From NCBI GenBank assembly GCA_029857975.1, contig JAOUFX010000106.1:1-8037 (forward strand): a DNA stretch of 8,037 bases, given 5' to 3'. Positions 1 through 5,409 of the stretch are shown piece after piece. This stretch comes from Deltaproteobacteria bacterium. GTDB lineage: Bacteria > Desulfobacterota > SM23-61. The first letter of the stretch is position 1. Each line of letters begins with the position of its first letter. The notes beneath the pieces are model-generated. The model did no database searches. It was not told the DNA's origin and saw only the letters and a list, made by a program, of their open reading frames with translations. The position numbers and the translations under genes were made by a program.

Positions 1-103
1 CAAACCCTTTTTCCGTGAGTGCACTGGCCATGTATCCTGCATTGATATCCAGCACCTCCCCAGAAATCAATTCATTCCCCACGATGATGAGCTCAACTTT
101 CAT
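1..103 (-). CDS. cinA: CinA-family protein, N-terminal fragment (runs off left edge)
   Basis: Only the first 34 codons are in the window. They read MKVELIIVGNELISGEV followed by a DINAGYMASAL stretch. This is the characteristic opening of the CinA molybdopterin-binding-like (MoaB/Mog) domain, in which a G-[DN]-E-L-L-x-G-x-x-x-[DN]-x-N segment forms the first strand and loop. Family members act in nicotinamide nucleotide recycling (NMN deamidase and ADP-ribose pyrophosphatase activities in characterised CinA proteins); which activities this one has cannot be told from the fragment. The ATG is preceded by a purine-rich GAAAGGGG ribosome-binding site, and an in-frame TGA lies 21 codons upstream, so the start is well supported. 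It is 85 bp downstream of pgpA on the same strand, a common pairing in deltaproteobacteria, and is probably co-transcribed with it. Confidence 0.85.
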   Translation of the reverse strand, partial: MKVELIIVGNELISGEVLDINAGYMASALTEKGF

Positions 104-188
104 ACCCCGGCCCCTTTCAGAATCTTCAATCTTTTTCCACTTTCTTTCAAATCCAGCCCATGTTCATGGATCTTTCATCAAAATTTTT

Positions 189-686
189 TTAGCCGGCTGT
201 ACAGATCCATCTATCCAGCATGAAGAGAAGGTGGGGGCGCCATAGATAAATTGCCTGCAATAAAAGATTGACATAAACCCCAGCTACGGCATCATCGAGA
301 ACGATCGCCAATCCCCCCTTCATCTGTCGGTCGATCATTCCTATGGGAGGTGGTTTTATTATATCTAAAACGCGGAAAAAAAGAAATCCCCCGACCACGG
401 TGGTAAGAGTGCGAGGCAAAAAGGCCATGGCAATGAGATAACCCGCTACCTCATCGATCACAATTCTGGGACTGTCCCTTTCCTTCCAAATGATTTCTGC
501 CCGCCCGGAAGCCCATAAGGCCAAGGAGAAAGTTGCAGCGGTACTCAATAAGTAAATCGGAGGAGGGAAGAGGGAAAAAAGCATAAAGACTAAGATTCCA
601 ACGAGGGTTCCAGCGGTCCCGGGAGCATAAGGGAAATAACCGCTGTAACCTGCGGATGCCAACCAAAGGATAAAGCGTTCCGGCAT
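189..686 (-). CDS. pgpA: Phosphatidylglycerophosphatase A
   Basis: Predicted inner-membrane enzyme of 165 aa that removes the phosphate from phosphatidylglycerol phosphate, the last step to phosphatidylglycerol. Family hallmarks are visible in order: G-Y-F-P-Y-A-P-G-T-A-G-T (residues 16-27), a hydrophobic stretch at about 29-58, the acidic ERDSPRIVIDEVAGYLIA segment (69-86), FRVLDIIKPPP (104-114), and GGLAIVLDDAVAGVYVN (124-140). The aspartates and glutamates in the middle and last motifs are the expected Mg-dependent catalytic positions. Length is normal for PgpA (about 150-170 aa). An in-frame TAA sits four codons upstream of the ATG, so this is the only good long start, although the Shine-Dalgarno is poor. 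Expression probably comes from the promoter at 734-762 and continues into cinA. Confidence 0.93.
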   Translation of the reverse strand: MPERFILWLASAGYSGYFPYAPGTAGTLVGILVFMLFSLFPPPIYLLSTAATFSLALWASGRAEIIWKERDSPRIVIDEVAGYLIAMAFLPRTLTTVVGGFLFFRVLDIIKPPPIGMIDRQMKGGLAIVLDDAVAGVYVNLLLQAIYLWRPHLLFMLDRWICTAG

Positions 687-733
687 GGAAGTTTATTGGA
701 AAATCCGTAAGGGAAATTAGAAAATCCGGGATG

Positions 734-762
734 AAAGTACCCTCTTTACCCGGCATTGTCAA
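734..762 (-). promoter_or_regulatory. Predicted sigma70-type promoter for pgpA-cinA
   Basis: On the minus strand there is a perfect -35 TTGACA (757-762), a 17-bp spacer, and a -10 candidate TACTTT (734-739). Transcription would start near 727, giving a leader of about 40 nt before the pgpA ATG. The -35 and spacing are ideal, but the -10 matches the consensus at only three of six positions. The -10 lies inside a small imperfect hairpin (CCGGG at 726-730 with CCCGG at 749-753). Prediction from sequence only. Confidence 0.5.
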
Positions 763-915
763 TAGCTGATTGGCCCCTTGTCACCTTCACTTGTGGGTTT
801 ATTTACAAGTCCATGGAGGCAGGAAGGTGCTTTGCCAATCTTTTTGAATTTACAACTGAATATTGCAAGTGGAGGTGGGCAAGCGGATTGGCCTTATTCA
901 CTGATCAAAGGGTTA

Positions 916-930
916 ATTGCCCAGGGCAAT
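916..930. repeat. Perfect 15-bp palindrome (7-bp arms, 1-nt centre)
   Basis: ATTGCCC and GGGCAAT flank a single A. The symmetry is perfect over 14 paired bases. As DNA it resembles a dimeric regulator's operator. As RNA it could fold into a 5-6-bp stem, and a GTTTTT tract follows, but the stem is too short for a convincing terminator and no gene is known to end here. It lies about 87 bp upstream of the pilB -35 element. Confidence 0.45.
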
Positions 931-989
931 GTTTTTAATAAAATTCTTTTAGAACATCCGCGGAAATGTCGATAAATCTTTTTAAGGTG

Positions 990-999
990 GGTTATAACC
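990..999. promoter_or_regulatory. 10-bp palindrome GGTTATAACC upstream of the pilB promoter
   Basis: A perfect self-complementary decamer ends 17 bp before the predicted pilB -35 box. This is a suitable position for an activator or repressor operator. No specific regulator family can be named from the sequence, and a 10-bp palindrome can occur by chance in AT-rich DNA. Confidence 0.3.
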
Positions 1000-1016
1000 A
1001 GGCAAACTTAAAGATC

Positions 1017-1046
1017 TTGACAATTCCTTTGTAATTCTTATATACT
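1017..1046 (+). promoter_or_regulatory. Predicted strong sigma70-type promoter for pilB-pilC
   Basis: A perfect -35 TTGACA (1017-1022) is followed by an 18-bp spacer and a near-consensus -10 TATACT (1041-1046, five of six matches), with AT-rich DNA around it. Transcription would start near 1053, leaving a leader of roughly 130 nt before the pilB ATG, which contains the inverted repeat at 1090-1149. Confidence 0.65.
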
Positions 1047-1089
1047 TAAGTAATTAAATTGTATAGGAAATTCATTTTTGGGCACGAAT

Positions 1090-1149
1090 GGACACAGATT
1101 ATCGGGATAAAACTAAAAAGAAAATAATTATTTGCGTTTATCTGCGTCC
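1090..1149. repeat. Imperfect inverted repeat in the pilB leader, likely a dispersed intergenic repeat
   Basis: The left arm (1090-1104, GGACACAGATTATCG) pairs with the right arm (1135-1149, CGTTTATCTGCGTCC) at 12 of 15 positions, across an AT-rich loop of 30 nt. The wording GGACACAGAT / TTTATCTGCGTCC resembles a recurring intergenic element seen in many environmental and deltaproteobacterial genomes; that resemblance is from memory and only one copy is in this window. If transcription starts near 1053 the element is transcribed and would form a hairpin 33 nt before the pilB start codon. Confidence 0.5.
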
Positions 1150-1182
1150 TATTAAATTTAACGCTTTTTTAGGAGAGGAAGT

Positions 1183-2880
1183 ATGAACATCCGGTTGGGG
1201 GAATTGCTGGTGAGTAAAGGATTGATCACCGCCAAACAACTGGAAGATGCATTACAAGAACAAAAAATCTCTGGAAACAAGCTGGGTTCTTCTTTAGTAA
1301 AGCTTGGTCTTATAACCGAGAAAAATCTTGTCTCTTTTTTAAGCAGGCATTTCGGAGTACCCGCTATTGACCTGTCCGAAGCCCAGATCGATCCTGAAGT
1401 GATCAAGATGATTCCACCCGACGTCGTTTTCAAGTACCAGGTCATTCCCATCAAGAGGATCGGTTCTACCTTGCGGGTGGCTATGAACGACCCCTCCAAC
1501 ATCCTGGCCATCGATGACATTAAATTTCTAACCAGTTGTCACGTAGAAGTTTTTGTTTCCACCGAAAGCGCCATTAAGGCTGCCATTGATAAGTTCTATG
1601 ATTCCTCTGAATCGCTGGCGGATATCATGGGTTCGATGGATGACGCCGAGAAGATGGAATTATTAGAGGAAAGCGATGAGGTGGACATCCGGGAATTGCA
1701 GCAGGCTTCTGAGGATGCTCCTGTGATCAAACTGGTCAATCTTATTCTTAACGAGGCCATCAAACGGAAGGCGAGCGATATTCACCTCGAACCCTACGAA
1801 AAAATTTTTCGCGTTCGTTTCCGCACCGATGGGGTGCTCCAAGAATTCATGAAACCGCCAATGAAACTGAAGAATGCGATCATCTCCCGGGCAAAAATCA
1901 TGGCCAAACTGGACATTGCCGAGCGCCGTCTGCCCCAGGACGGACGCATTAAGATGAAATTCGGCAAAGATAAGGAGATGGATTTTCGCGTTTCCGTCCT
2001 GCCGACCCTTTATGGGGAGAAAGTGGTCATGCGCTTACTGGATAAATCAAACTTGCAGCTGGACATGACTAAACTTGGTTTTGAGGAAAAACCCCTTAAA
2101 GAATTCAAAGAAGCCATCCACAAACCTTTTGGCATGGTCTTGGTTACTGGACCAACGGGAAGCGGCAAAACTACAACCCTCTATTCTGCTCTCGCCGAGC
2201 TCAATCAGATTACCGAAAATATTTCCACCGCCGAAGATCCGGTTGAATTCAACCTCATGGGAATCAACCAGGTTCAGATGCATGAGGAAATCGGTTTGAC
2301 GTTTGCCAGCTCCCTGCGTTCATTCCTGCGTCAGGATCCGGATATCATTATGGTGGGGGAGGTTCGCGACTTTGAAACCGCAGAAATCTCCATCAAGGCC
2401 GCCCTCACGGGTCACCTCGTTTTGAGTACGTTGCATACCAACGACGCCCCCAGCACGGTTAACCGTTTATTGAATATGGGTATTGAGCCCTTTCTTGTCG
2501 CCTCATCGGTGAATTTAATCGCCGCTCAACGCCTGGCCCGGATGATTTGCGAATATTGCAAACAACCGATCCAGGTCTCCCCGCAAATGCTTCTCAACCT
2601 TGGCGTTCTTCCTGATGAAATTTCAGGATTTGTTTGCTACAAAGGAACCGGGTGCGGCCGTTGCAGCAATACGGGCTATAAAGGACGGATAGCGCTCTAC
2701 GAAGTTATGCCTATCCGGGATGAAATTCGAGAATTAATTCTTCAAGGGGCATCGGCCATGGAGATTAAAAGAGAAGCCATGCGCTTGGGTATGAAGACCT
2801 TACGGCAGACTGCTCTGACCAAACTTCGGGAAGGTACCACTACGGTTGAGGAAGTTTTGAGAAGTACAGTGGAAGATTAA
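1183..2880 (+). CDS. pilB: Type IV pilus assembly (extension) ATPase PilB
   Basis: Cytoplasmic hexameric secretion ATPase (565 aa, full length) that powers pilin addition at the PilC platform. The N-terminus (about 4-56) carries two MshEN motifs, the fold that binds cyclic di-GMP in MshE-type ATPases. The catalytic core shows RLPQDGRI (249-256), Walker A GPTGSGKT (323-330), an Asp box STAEDPVEF (348-356), Walker B PDIIMVGEVRD (386-396) and a His box TGHLVLSTLHTND (409-421). A tetracysteine zinc site follows (C456/C459 and C491/C494), typical of PilB and GspE and absent from PilT. The ATG is preceded by AGGAGAGGA (1171-1179) at good spacing. pilC follows after 32 bp. GspE of type II secretion is the alternative, but pairing with pilC and the absence of other gsp genes favour pilus assembly. 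PilB is the better call. Confidence 0.93.
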   Translation: MNIRLGELLVSKGLITAKQLEDALQEQKISGNKLGSSLVKLGLITEKNLVSFLSRHFGVPAIDLSEAQIDPEVIKMIPPDVVFKYQVIPIKRIGSTLRVAMNDPSNILAIDDIKFLTSCHVEVFVSTESAIKAAIDKFYDSSESLADIMGSMDDAEKMELLEESDEVDIRELQQASEDAPVIKLVNLILNEAIKRKASDIHLEPYEKIFRVRFRTDGVLQEFMKPPMKLKNAIISRAKIMAKLDIAERRLPQDGRIKMKFGKDKEMDFRVSVLPTLYGEKVVMRLLDKSNLQLDMTKLGFEEKPLKEFKEAIHKPFGMVLVTGPTGSGKTTTLYSALAELNQITENISTAEDPVEFNLMGINQVQMHEEIGLTFASSLRSFLRQDPDIIMVGEVRDFETAEISIKAALTGHLVLSTLHTNDAPSTVNRLLNMGIEPFLVASSVNLIAAQRLARMICEYCKQPIQVSPQMLLNLGVLPDEISGFVCYKGTGCGRCSNTGYKGRIALYEVMPIRDEIRELILQGASAMEIKREAMRLGMKTLRQTALTKLREGTTTVEEVLRSTVED

Positions 2881-2912
2881 AAGAAAATCCACAAGATTTT
2901 TGGAGGGGTCAG

Positions 2913-4127
2913 ATGGACGTTTATGTCTGGGAAGGGCGATCCCGCAAAGGGACGATCGAGCGTGGAGAGATGGAAGCCGCGAACGAAGCGACCGTCAGGA
3001 CGCAGCTTCGTCGGCAGCAGATTCAGGCCCTTAAAATTCAGGTTAAGCCCAAAGATATTTTAAAAGGAATTACCTTATTTAAAAGGAAAAAAGTCAATGA
3101 GAAAGAGATCGTTATCTTCACGCGCCAATTCGCCACGATGATTGACGCCGGCCTGCCTCTGGTGCAATGCCTGGAGATTCTTTCCAGCCAGCAGGGAAAT
3201 CCTTTTTTCAAAGAAGTCCTCCTCAAAGTCAAAGGGGATGTGGAAGCCGGGTCGACCTTCGCCGATGCCCTACGCAAGCACCCACGGGTTTTCAACGATC
3301 TTTTCTGCAACCTGGTGGCTGCCGGGGAAACCGGAGGCATCCTGGACACAATTTTGAACCGTCTCGCTGCTTACATCGAAAAAGCGATGAACTTGAAAAA
3401 AAAGGTCAAAGGAGCCATGATTTATCCCGCGGCGGTCCTCGCGATTGCCTTAGTCGTGGCTGGCGCCCTCCTCATTTTTGTGATCCCCGTATTTCAAAAA
3501 ATGTTTGCCGATATGGGAGGAACTCTTCCGGCCTTTACCCAACTGGTTATTGACTTAAGCGAATTCCTGCGACGTTATTTTCTCCTCGTTGGTGCAATAT
3601 TTGTTGCTTTTATCTTCGCTTTCAGGCGTTACTACCGGACGGAAAAAGGCCGCGCCACCGTTGACGATTACCTGCTCCGAATCCCGGTTGTGGGGGAACT
3701 CATTAAAAAAGTAGCCATTGCCAAGTTCACCCGTACGCTCAGCACAATGCTCTCCAGCGGCGTTCCCATCCTGGAGGCTCTGGAGATCGTAGCTCGCACC
3801 TCCGGAAACAAGACCATTGAGAAAGCGATCCTGAAAACCAAAGTGAGTATCGGAGAGGGGAAAACCATCGCTGAACCTTTGGGAACCAGCGGAATATTCC
3901 CCCCCATGGTCGTGCAGATGATTTCCGTGGGGGAGTCTACCGGGGCCCTGGATTCAATGTTGAGTAAAATAGCCGATTTTTTCGACGATGAAGTAGATGC
4001 AGCCGTAGCTGGTTTAACCTCTTTACTTGAACCTCTCCTCATGGTTGTCCTCGGAGGGACGATCGGGGGATTGGTTGTGGCCATGTACCTCCCCATTTTT
4101 CAAATGGCCTCCGTTTTGGGTGGCTAA
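2913..4127 (+). CDS. pilC: Type IV pilus inner-membrane platform protein PilC
   Basis: Polytopic inner-membrane protein (404 aa) on which the PilB motor acts to extrude pilin subunits. Two homologous T2SF (GspF-type) domains are visible. The first begins FTRQFATMIDAGLPLVQCLEIL (69-90) and the second FTRTLSTMLSSGVPILEALEIV (272-293). Each contains the conserved G-E-[ST]-[TG]-G turn (AAGETGG at 136-142 and VGESTGA at 339-345). Membrane segments are predicted at about 169-193, 222-238 and 370-396. The N-terminal 50 residues match the cytoplasmic PilC start (VYVWEGRSRKGTIERGEMEA). The ATG has a GGAGGGG ribosome-binding site (2902-2908). Usually pilT lies between pilB and pilC in this group; here the two are directly adjacent. 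A GspF assignment is possible but less likely. Confidence 0.93.
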   Translation: MDVYVWEGRSRKGTIERGEMEAANEATVRTQLRRQQIQALKIQVKPKDILKGITLFKRKKVNEKEIVIFTRQFATMIDAGLPLVQCLEILSSQQGNPFFKEVLLKVKGDVEAGSTFADALRKHPRVFNDLFCNLVAAGETGGILDTILNRLAAYIEKAMNLKKKVKGAMIYPAAVLAIALVVAGALLIFVIPVFQKMFADMGGTLPAFTQLVIDLSEFLRRYFLLVGAIFVAFIFAFRRYYRTEKGRATVDDYLLRIPVVGELIKKVAIAKFTRTLSTMLSSGVPILEALEIVARTSGNKTIEKAILKTKVSIGEGKTIAEPLGTSGIFPPMVVQMISVGESTGALDSMLSKIADFFDDEVDAAVAGLTSLLEPLLMVVLGGTIGGLVVAMYLPIFQMASVLGG

Positions 4128-4195
4128 CCTACCTCTGCGGGCAAGGGATTAAAAAAGTATACCCAACGACCGGCGGGCGAGTTCCTATTCGATTA

Positions 4196-4222
4196 TTTAC
4201 CGAAGGGGCAATTTTTTAGAAT
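4196..4222 (+). promoter_or_regulatory. Possible promoter for the cysteine desulfurase-tsaD-rsmA genes
   Basis: A good -10 TAGAAT (4217-4222, five of six matches) is preceded, after a short 15-bp spacer, by TTTACC (4196-4201, four of six). The predicted start, near 4229, falls at the left arm of the 31-bp dyad. The spacing is suboptimal and read-through from pilC is an alternative, since no terminator is obvious after pilC. Confidence 0.35.
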
Positions 4223-4223
4223 G

Positions 4224-4254
4224 GGTATCACGACTAAAATTGAGGAGCGATACC
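4224..4254. promoter_or_regulatory. 31-bp dyad covering the start region of the cysteine desulfurase gene
   Basis: The outer arms GGTATC (4224-4229) and GATACC (4249-4254) are perfect inverted repeats. Around the centre at 4239 a further five positions are symmetric, making 11 of 15 in total. The dyad contains the Shine-Dalgarno GAGGAG (4242-4247) and ends one base before the GTG. It could be a repressor operator at the transcription start, or an RNA hairpin presenting the ribosome-binding site in its loop. An Rrf2/IscR-type site is conceivable given the sulfur-related gene, but it does not match the IscR consensus well. Confidence 0.4.
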
Positions 4255-4255
4255 G

Positions 4256-4822
4256 GTGCCAATTTATTTAGACCATGCGGCCACATCTTTTCCGAAACCG
4301 GCGATCGTCTGCCGCCGCATGAATCAAATGATAACCCGGATCGGCGCTAATCCAGGCCGTTCCGACCATAAATTGGCGAGGAAGGCGAACCAAGTTATCA
4401 ATGAAACCCGGGAAAAAATCGCCATGCTTTTCGCCATACCCGATGCCCAGCGCGTAATTTTTACGGGCAACGCCACCGAAGCCATAAACTTAGGTCTGAA
4501 AGGATTATTATTGCCGGGAGATCATGTCGTCACCTCTTCCGTCGAACATAATTCCGTCATCCGGCCCCTGAAAAGGATGGAAAGGGTAGGGGTTCAATAT
4601 AGCCAAGTACCATGCTCCCCTCAGGGTAATCTGAACCTTCGTTTGCTGCCAAGGAGTCTGAAGCCTAAAACAAAGCTTATCATCTTGACCCACGCCTCGA
4701 ATGTCACCGGCGGCATCTTGCCCATTCAAGAGGTAGGGACCTTCGCTCGTTCCAAGGGAATTTTCTTATGGTGGATGCCGCTCAGACGGCCGGACTTCTG
4801 CCTATCGACGTTCAAAAGATGA
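4256..4822 (+). CDS. Cysteine desulfurase-like PLP enzyme, N-terminal part (frameshifted gene)
   Basis: First part of a class V aminotransferase of the cysteine desulfurase type, which moves sulfur from cysteine to an enzyme thiol for Fe-S cluster or thio-cofactor synthesis. Genuine family sequence runs from residue 3 to about 171: IYLDHAATSFPKP (3-15), ANPGRSDHKLA (31-41), PLP-phosphate loop GNATEA (71-76), the PLP-stacking histidine in SSVEHNSV (94-101, H98) and HASNVTGGILPI (146-157). After residue 171 the frame is wrong and the last 17 residues (WWMPLRR onward) are out-of-frame junk. The wording is closest to the NifS-like subfamily of about 380 aa rather than IscS. The GTG start follows GAGGAG at 8-nt spacing, and homology begins almost at once, which supports it. 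The active-site lysine and cysteine are in the downstream piece, so this fragment alone cannot be active. Confidence 0.85.
   Translation: MPIYLDHAATSFPKPAIVCRRMNQMITRIGANPGRSDHKLARKANQVINETREKIAMLFAIPDAQRVIFTGNATEAINLGLKGLLLPGDHVVTSSVEHNSVIRPLKRMERVGVQYSQVPCSPQGNLNLRLLPRSLKPKTKLIILTHASNVTGGILPIQEVGTFARSKGIFLWWMPLRRPDFCLSTFKR
4761..4770 (+). other. Frameshift junction within the cysteine desulfurase gene
   Basis: Upstream codons read GGA ATT TTC TTA in one frame. The expected continuation, M-V-D-A-A-Q-T-A-G, begins at the ATG at 4768 one base earlier relative to that frame. Restoring a single base within the TTTTCTT run would join the two pieces as KGIFLMVDAAQT, which is exactly what the family has. 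The site is T-rich, so a one-base assembly or sequencing error or a natural deletion is likely. The sequence T TTC TTA is a poor -1 slippery heptamer. Confidence 0.8.
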
Positions 4823-5403
4823 ATATAGACCTCTTAGCCGCCCCCGGGCATAAATCCCTTTACGGCCCGCAGGGGACCGGATTCCTTTATATTGCCAACG
4901 GGGTCGACCTTAAACCGCTGAAAGAGGGGGGGACTGGAACCGAATCAGATTCAGACGAACAGCCCGAAACCCTTCCCCACGGGTTTGAAAGCGGCACCTT
5001 GAACACTCCGGGAATAGCGGGCTTGGGAGCAGGAATATCTTTTGTTTTAGAGCAGGGGATCATAAAAATATGGAAAAAAGAGAGATCTCTAACTCAAAAC
5101 TTAATCCGGGGTCTTAAAAAGATCAAGGGGGTCCGGATTTTTGGTCCTGGGGAAATGGAAGAGCAGGTTCCCGTGGTCTCTTTCAACGTTGAATCCATGG
5201 ACCCGGCAGAAGTGGGTTTCCTTCTTGATGACCTCTATGACATTCAAGTTCGTACCGGCCTTCATTGTGCACCCCATGCCCATAGGACCCTGGGAACTTT
5301 TCCCGCGGGTACAGTCCGGGTCAGTATGGGGTTTTTCAACACCGCAGAAGAGATTAAAGCTTTGTTGCGGGCGATCAACGAAATTACCAGGATGAAATTA
5401 TAA
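4768..5403 (+). CDS. Cysteine desulfurase-like PLP enzyme, C-terminal part (frameshifted gene)
   Basis: Second part of the same enzyme, in the preceding reading frame. Intact catalytic landmarks: VDAAQTAG (2-9, the Asp that pairs with the PLP pyridine nitrogen is D3), the PLP-binding lysine in APGHKSLYGPQGTG (25-38, K29), KEGGTG (52-57), FESGTLNTPG (73-82), and the sulfur-carrying cysteine in TGLHCAPHAH (163-172, C167), followed by GTVRVSMGFFNT (181-192). No further stop or gap is seen, so the lesion is a single event and either recent or artefactual. The ATG at 4768 has AGGGA 7-9 nt upstream and could be translated independently, but it lacks the substrate-binding N-terminal third. tsaD starts 6 bp after the stop. 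The repaired product would be about 382 aa, a normal length for the family. Confidence 0.87.
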   Translation: MVDAAQTAGLLPIDVQKMNIDLLAAPGHKSLYGPQGTGFLYIANGVDLKPLKEGGTGTESDSDEQPETLPHGFESGTLNTPGIAGLGAGISFVLEQGIIKIWKKERSLTQNLIRGLKKIKGVRIFGPGEMEEQVPVVSFNVESMDPAEVGFLLDDLYDIQVRTGLHCAPHAHRTLGTFPAGTVRVSMGFFNTAEEIKALLRAINEITRMKL

Positions 5404-5409
5404 ACCGCG

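Larger units (their letters stand above)
687..1182. other. Intergenic region without a convincing gene
   Basis: This 496-bp gap separates divergent pgpA and pilB. It holds the pgpA promoter (734-762), the pilB promoter (1017-1046), the 15-bp palindrome at 916-930, the 10-bp palindrome at 990-999 and the inverted repeat at 1090-1149. Two small overlapping plus-strand open frames (756-938 and 778-975, the latter from a TTG) have no ribosome-binding site and no recognisable protein features, and are treated as chance. The octamer GATTGGCC occurs twice in direct orientation (768-775 and 886-893), with a near-inverted copy (TGCCAATC) at 833-840. No tRNA or rRNA gene was seen. Confidence 0.6.

Noticed and set aside
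15..245. A 76-codon plus-strand frame over the cinA-pgpA junction
   Set aside because: It is antisense to cinA and the end of pgpA and has no independent support.
726..753. Hairpin CCGGG/CCCGG upstream of pgpA as a regulatory RNA element
   Set aside because: The arms are short with an internal bulge and overlap the predicted -10 element, so only part would be transcribed; probably incidental.
822..835. Possible sigma54 promoter (GG, 10 bp, GC with TTTGC)
   Set aside because: The GG-N10-GC spacing is right but the -24 element is poor (AGGAAGG against TGGCACG), and it lies about 350 bp from pilB, which has a much better sigma70 promoter.
756..975. Two overlapping small plus-strand frames (60 and 65 codons) in the intergenic region
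   Set aside because: No ribosome-binding site, a non-ATG start for one, no recognisable motif, and they overlap each other and a palindrome; most likely chance.
4761..4768. Programmed -1 ribosomal frameshift signal
   Set aside because: T TTC TTA would slip to TTT CTT, with a first-position mismatch for the leucine tRNA, and no strong downstream stem was seen; kept only as an alternative in the frameshift finding.
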